DNA of 64,000 bases from Aphelocoma coerulescens (Eukaryota > Chordata > Aves > Passeriformes > Corvidae): the NCBI RefSeq assembly GCF_041296385.1, contig NC_091014.1:48316078-48380077 (forward strand), given 5' to 3'. Position numbers and translations under genes: made by a program. Every line of letters starts with the position of its first letter. Position 1 is the stretch's first letter. The notes below the pieces were generated by a model, which was given only the letters and a program-made list of their open reading frames with translations, made no database searches and had not been told where the DNA came from. This document shows, piece after piece, positions 58,999-64,000 of the stretch.

Positions 58999-61582
58999 AC
59001 TCCCCATGCGAAAGGCAGGCCAAGCTTATCGCAGCACAGCCAAAACCTTGCTCCCTCTTCTTCATTCTTCTTGGAAGTCGCCACAACCCAATGCCTGATT
59101 TCTGGCTCAATCTAGGGTTAGGGTTAGGGTTAGGGTTACGCCTAGGGTTAGGCTTGAGAAACCCACAAAGCCAGGAGCTCCAGGGATACTCACCATGCGA
59201 AAGGCAGGCCAAGCTTATCGCAGCACAAGCAAAACCTTGCTCCCTCTTCTTCATTCTTCTTGGAACTTGCCACAGCCCAATGCCCGATTTCTGTCTCAAT
59301 CTAGGGTTAGGGTTACGCCTAGGGTTAGGCTTGAGAAAACCACAAAGCCAGGAGCTCCAGGGACACTCACCATGCGAAAGGCAGGCCAAGTTGAGCACGA
59401 TACAGTTAAAACCTTGCTCCCTCTTCTTCTTTCTGCTTGGAACTCGCTGCCGCCCAATGCCACATTTCTGGCTCAAAATAGGGTTATGGTCGTGGTTACA
59501 CCTAGTGTTAGGGTTTGAGAAATCCACAAAGCCAGGAGCTCCAGGGATACTCAGCATGTGAAAGGCAGGCCAAGCTTATCGCAGCACAAGCAAAACCTTG
59601 CTCCCTCTTCTTCATTCTTCTTGGAACTTGCCACAGCCCAATGCCCGATTTATGTCTCAATCTAGGGTTAGGGTTAGGGTTAGGGTTACGCCTAGGGTTA
59701 GGCTTGAGAAAACCACAAAGCCAGGAGCTCCAGGGATACTCCCCATGCGAAAGGCAGGCCAAGCTTATCGCAGCACAGCCAAAACCTTGCTCCCACTTCT
59801 TCATTCTTATTGGAATTCACCACAGCCCAATGCCCGATTTCTGGCTCAAACTAGGGTTAGGGTTACGCCTAGGGTTAGGCTTGAGAAAACCACAAAACCA
59901 GGAGCTCCAGGGACACTCACCATGCGAAAGGCAGGCCAAGTTGAGCACGATACAGTTAAAACCTTGCTCCCTCTTCTTCTTTCTGCTTGGAACTTGCCGC
60001 CGCCCAATGCCCCATTTCTGGCCCTAACTTCGGTTATGTTTATGGTTACACCTAGTGTTAGGATTTGAGAAATCCACAAAACCAGGAGCTCCAGGGATAC
60101 TCAGAATGCGAAAGGCAGGCCAAGCTTATCGCAGCACAGCCAAAACCTTGCTCCCACTTCTTCATTCTTCTTGGAAGTCGCCACAACCCAATGCCTGATT
60201 TCTGGCTCAAACTAGGGTTAGGGTTAGGGTTAGGGTTATGCCTAGGGTAAGGTTTGAGAAAACCACAAAGCCAGGAGCTCCAGGGACACTCACCATGTGA
60301 AAGGCAGGCCAAGTTGAGCACGATACAGTTAAAAGCTTGCTCCCTCTTCTTCTTTCTGCTTGGAACTCGCCGCCGCCCAATGCCCCATTTCTGGCTCCAA
60401 CTAGGATTATGGTCGTGGTTACACCTAGTGTTAGGGTTTGAGAAATCCACAAAGCCAGGAGCTCCAGGGATACTCCCCATGCGAAAGGCAGGCCAAGCTT
60501 ATCGCAGCACAGCCAAAACCTTGCTCCCTCTTCTTCTTTCTGCTTGGAACTTGCCACAGCCCAATGCCCGATTTCTGGCTCAAACTAGGGTTAGGGTTAG
60601 GGTTACGCCTAGGGTTAGGCTTGAGAAAACCACAAAGCCAGGAGCTCCAGGGACACTCACCATGCAAAAGGCAGGCCACGTTGAGCACGATACAGCCAAA
60701 ACCTTGCTCCCTCTTCTTCATTCTTCTTGGAAGTCGCCACAACCCAATGCCTGATTTCTGGCTCAATCTAGGGTTAGGGTTAGGGTTAGGGTTACGCCTA
60801 GGGTTAGGCTTGAGAAAACCACAAAGCCAGGAGCTCCAGGGATACTCCCCATGCGAAAGGCAGGCCAAGCTTATCGCAGCACAGCCAAAACCTTGCTCCC
60901 ACTTCTTCATTCTTCTTGGAAGTCGCCACAACCCAATGCCTGATTTCTGGCTCAAACTAGGGTTAGGGTTAGGGTTAGGGTTATGCCTAGGGTAAGGTTT
61001 GAGAAAACCACAAAGCCAGGAGCTCCAGGGACACTCACCATGTGAAAGGCAGGCCAAGTTGAGCACGATACAGTTAAAAGCTTGCTCCCTCTTCTTCTTT
61101 CTGCTTGGAACTCGCCGCCGCCCAATGCCCCATTTCTGGCTCCAACTAGGATTATGGTCGTGGTTACACCTAGTGTTAGGGTTTGAGAAATCCACAAAGC
61201 CAGGAGCTCCAGGGATACTCAGCATGCGAAAGGCAGGCCAAGCTTATCGCAGCACAGCCAAAACCTTGCTCCCTCTTCTTCATTCTTCTTGGAAGTCGCC
61301 ACAACCCAATGCCTGATTTCTGGCTCAATCTAGAGTTAGGGTTAGGATTAGGGTTACGCCTAGGGTAAGGTTTGAGAAAACCACAAAGCCAGGAGCTCCA
61401 GGGATACTCCCCATGCGAAAGGCAGGCCAAGCTTATCGCAGCACAGCCAAAACCTTGCTCCCACTTCTTCATTCTTATTGGAATTCACCACAGCCCAATG
61501 CCTGATTTCTGGCTCAAACTAGGCTTAGGGTTACGCCTAGGGTTAGGCTTGAGAAAACCACAAAGCCAGGAGCTCCAGGGAC
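58999..61582 (+). repeat. 14-monomer higher-order repeat, copy 2 (2584 bp)
   Basis: All diagnostic variants of copy 1 recur here at +2584 bp, with monomer starts at 59154, 59331, 59515, 59704, 59881, 60065, 60254, 60438, 60621, 60810, 60999, 61183, 61372 and 61549. By eye I find no differences between the copies, so this looks like the youngest HOR in the window. Identity runs on to about 61694 and then changes to a sequence like 52.3 kb. Confidence 0.9.
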
Positions 61583-64000
61583 ACTCCCCATGCGAAAGGC
61601 AGGCCAAGCTTATCGCAGCACAGCCAAAACCTTGCTCCCTCTTCTTCATTCTTCTTGGAAGTCGCCACAACCCAATGCCTGATTTCTGGCTCAAACTAGG
61701 GTTAGGGTTAGGGTTAGGGTTACGCCTAGGGTTAGGCTTGAGAAAACCACAAAGCCAGGAGCTCCAGGGACACCCACCATGTGAAAGGCAGGCCAAGTTG
61801 AGCACGATACAGTTAAAACCTTGCTCCCTCTTCTTCTTTCTGCTTGGAACTCGCTGCCGCCCAATGCCCCATTTCTGGCTCAAAATAGGGTTATGGTCGT
61901 GGTTACACCTAGTGTTAGGCTTTGAGAAATCCACAAAGCCAGGAGCTCCAGGGATACTCCCCATGCGAAAGGCAGGCCAAGCTTATCGCAGCACAAGCAA
62001 AACCTTGCTCCCACTTCTTCATTCTTATTGGAATTCACCACAGCCCAATGCCCGATTTCTGGCTCAAACTAGGGTTAGGGTTACGCCTAGGGTTAGGCTT
62101 GAGAAAACCACAAAGCCAGGAGCTCCAGGGACACTCACCATGCGAAAGGCAGGCCAAGTTGAGCACGATACAGTTAAAACCTTGCTCCCTCTTCTTCTTT
62201 CTGCTTGGAACTTGCCGCCGCCCAATGCCCCATTTCTGGCCCTAACTTCGGTTATGTTTATGGTTACACCTAGTGTTAGGATTTGAGAAATCCACAAAGC
62301 CAGGAGCTCCAGGGATACTCAGCATGCGAAAGGCAGGCCAAGCTTATCGCAGCACAGCCAAAACCTTGCTCCCACTTCTTCATTCTTCTTGGAAGTCGCC
62401 ACAACCCAATGCCTGATTTCTGGCTCAAACTAGGGTTAGGGTTAGGGTTAGGGTTATGCCTAGGGTAAGGTTTGAGAAAACCACAAAGCCAGGAGCTCCA
62501 GGGACACTCACCATGTGAAAGGCAGGCCAAGTTGAGCACGATACAGTTAAAAGCTTGCTCCCTCTTCTTCTTTCTGCTTGGAACTCGCCGCCGCCCAATG
62601 CCCCATTTCTGGCTCCAACTAGGATTATGGTCGTGGTTACACCTAGTGTTAGGGTTTGAGAAATCCACAAAGCCAGGAGCTCCAGGGATACTCAGCATGC
62701 GAAAGGCAGGCCAAGCTTATCGCAGCACAGCCAAAACCTTGCTCCCACTTCTTCATTCTTCTTGGAAGTCGCCACAACCCAATGCCTGATTTCTGGCTCA
62801 ATCTAGGGTTAGGGTTAGGGTTAGGGTTACGCCTAGGGTTAGGCTTGAGAAACCCACAAAGCCAGGAGCTCCAGGGATACTCCCCATGCGAAAGGCAGGC
62901 CAAGCTGATCGCAGCACAGCCAAAACCTTGCTCCCACTTCTTCATTCTTATTGGAATTCACCACAGCCAATGCCCGATTTCTGGCTCAAACTAGGGTTAG
63001 GGTTACGCCTAGGGTTAGGCTTGAGAAAACCACAAAGTCAGGAGCTCCAGGGACACCCACCATGCGAAAGGCAGGCCAAGTTGAGCACGATACAGTTAAA
63101 ACCTTGCTCCCTCTTCTTCTTTCTGCTTGGAACTCGCTGCCGCCCAATGCCCCATTTCTGGCTCAAAATAGGGTTATGGTCGTGGTTACACCTAGTGTTA
63201 GGCTTTGAGAAATCCACAAAGCCAGGAGCTCCAGGGATACTCCCCATGCGAAAGGCAGGCCAAGCTTATCGCAGCACAAGCAAAACCTTGCTCCCTCTTC
63301 TTCATTCTTCTTGGAACTTGCCACAGCCCAATGCCCGATTTCTGGCTCAATCTAGGGTTAGGGTTACGCCTAGGGTTAGGCTTGAGAAAACCACAAAGCC
63401 AGGAGCTCCAGGGACACTCACCATGCAAAAGGCAGGCCAAGTTGAGCACGATACAGTTAAAACCGTGCTCCCTCTTCTTCTTTCTGCTTGGAACTCGCCG
63501 TCGCCCAATGCCCCATTTCTGGCTCAAACTAGGTTATGGTTATGGTTACACCGAGTGTTAGGGTTTGAGAAATCCACAAAGCCAGGAGCTCCAGGGATAC
63601 TCAGCATGCGAAAGGCAGGCCAAGCTTATCGCAGCACAGCCAAAACCTTGCTCCCTCTTCTTCATTCTTCTTGGAAGTCGCCACAACCCAATGCCTGATT
63701 TCTGGCTCAATCTAGGGTTAGGGTTAGGGTTAGGGTTACGCCTAGGGTTAGGCTTGAGAAACCCACAAAGCCAGGAGCTCCAGGGATACTCACCATGCGA
63801 AAGGCAGGCCAAGCTTATCGCAGCACAAGCAAAACCTTGCTCCCTCTTCTTCATTCTTCTTGGAACTTGCCACAGCCCAATGCCCGATTTCTGTCTCAAT
63901 CTAGGGTTAGGGTTACGCCTAGGGTTAGGCTTGAGAAAACCACAAAGCCAGGAGCTCCAGGGACACTCACCATGCGAAAGGCAGGCCAAGTTGAGCACGA
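61583..64000 (+). repeat. Right-hand domain, terminal segment with partial last monomer
   Basis: Monomers start at 61738, 61922, 62099, 62283, 62472, 62656, 62845, 63021, 63205, 63382, 63565 and 63754. A last, cut monomer runs from 63931 to the window end. From about 61.7 to 63.0 kb it repeats 52.3-53.6 kb at +9370 bp. The 62845 alpha is 176 bp because one C is missing in CACAGCCAATGCCCG near 62965. ACCATGCAAAAGG near 63421 and AAAACCGTGCTCC near 63460 are private changes. The array clearly continues beyond the window. Confidence 0.88.

Larger units (their letters stand above)
1..64000 (+). repeat. Telomere-satellite composite tandem array (about 183 bp monomer)
   Basis: The window is filled end to end by direct repeats of one monomer. 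The phase marker TTGAGAAA recurs at 100, 277, 460, 649, 833, 1022 and so on to 63931, with spacings of only 176, 177, 182, 183, 184 or 189 bp, giving 348 complete monomers. Each monomer has GGAGCTCC (a SacI-type palindrome), AAAGGCAGGCC, a pyrimidine tract CTCCCNCTTCTTC, CCCAATGCC, ATTTCTGGCTCAA and then a TTAGGG-derived tail. All monomers share one orientation. No non-satellite insertion longer than a few bases was seen. TTAGGG is the telomere motif of vertebrates and many other animals, so a subtelomeric or interstitial-telomeric satellite is the likely identity. The core matches no family I can name. Confidence 0.97.

Noticed and set aside
1..64000. CRISPR array
   Set aside because: Repeats are regularly spaced, but the units are about 180 bp, there are no short unique spacers between identical repeats, and all sequence between markers is itself repeated.
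1..64000. Plant-type telomere repeat (TTTAGGG)
   Set aside because: The clean arrays read GGGTTA throughout. GGGTTTGAG at monomer junctions is a fixed junction, not an array of TTTAGGG.
1..64000. Ribosomal, transfer or small RNA genes embedded in the repeat
   Set aside because: No cloverleaf, A/B box pair or rRNA-like segment could be seen in the monomer. The GCCTA/TAGGC hairpin is too short to be taken as an RNA gene.
1..64000. Transposon or retroelement insertion in the array
   Set aside because: The monomer phase marker never skips more than one monomer length, and no terminal repeats, target-site duplications or reverse-transcriptase-like frames are present.
1..64000. Human-type TERRA promoter (61-29-37 bp repeats)
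   Set aside because: No 61, 29 or 37 bp subrepeats or dense CpG island is present. The CpGs are spread through each monomer and many are decayed.
1..64000. Bacterial or phage origin
   Set aside because: A 64 kb homogeneous satellite with TTAGGG tails and HOR structure is typical of eukaryotic heterochromatin. There are no operons or ribosome-binding-site-led genes.

Overview
The whole 64 kb window is one uninterrupted, head-to-tail satellite array. I find no protein-coding gene, RNA gene, transposon, CRISPR array or unique sequence in it. The repeat unit is a 176-189 bp monomer with a core of about 147 bp and a tail of 30-42 bp made of intact or degenerate TTAGGG telomere repeats. I count 348 complete monomers plus two partial ones at the ends (mean about 183.4 bp), all in the same orientation with the TTAGGG (G-rich) strand on +. 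The TTAGGG motif, an organised satellite, and variant sites that often look like CpG decay fit a vertebrate, or at least an animal with TTAGGG telomeres, and a subtelomeric, interstitial-telomeric or microchromosomal heterochromatin block. I do not recognise the core and cannot name the species.

Two monomer families make up the array. Family alpha carries AAGCTTATCGCAGCACA in its core and ends in two to four clean TTAGGG units (177, 183 or 189 bp). Family beta carries GTTGAGCACGATACAG and ends in a degenerate telomeric tail such as GGTTATGGTCGTGGTTACAC (183 or 184 bp). Alpha and beta mostly alternate, with frequent alpha-alpha pairs, one recurrent beta-beta pair, and a few alpha/beta chimeras. 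Monomer starts below are counted from the TTG of TTGAGAAA.

Layout: (1) 1-648, a truncated higher-order repeat (HOR) fragment; (2) 649-15514, three consecutive copies of a 27-monomer HOR (4956, 4955, 4955 bp); (3) 15515-30094, a 41-monomer compound HOR of 7565 bp, made of a 21-mer of 3874 bp plus a 20-mer of 3691 bp, present once in full and once nearly in full; (4) 30095-35232, a rearranged transition zone with a private 361 bp dimer duplication and recombinant monomers; (5) 35233 to about 56.4 kb, a second domain with its own diagnostic variants (GGGTAAGG, CCCTAACTTCGG, AGCTGATCG, GAGAAACCCAC) and looser segmental duplications offset by about 2.2, 4.0, 4.4, 6.0 and 7.5 kb; (6) about 56.4-61.7 kb, two copies of a young 14-monomer HOR of 2584 bp; (7) 61.7-64.0 kb, a further segment of the second domain that runs off the window.

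Long open reading frames (up to about 406 codons) occur on both strands. They are artefacts of monomer lengths divisible by three and a stop-poor core. What is unusual is the architecture: a telomere-satellite composite with nested HORs, TTAGGG copy-number slippage inside each monomer, and potential G-quadruplex and TRF-type sites about every 180-370 bp for at least 64 kb.
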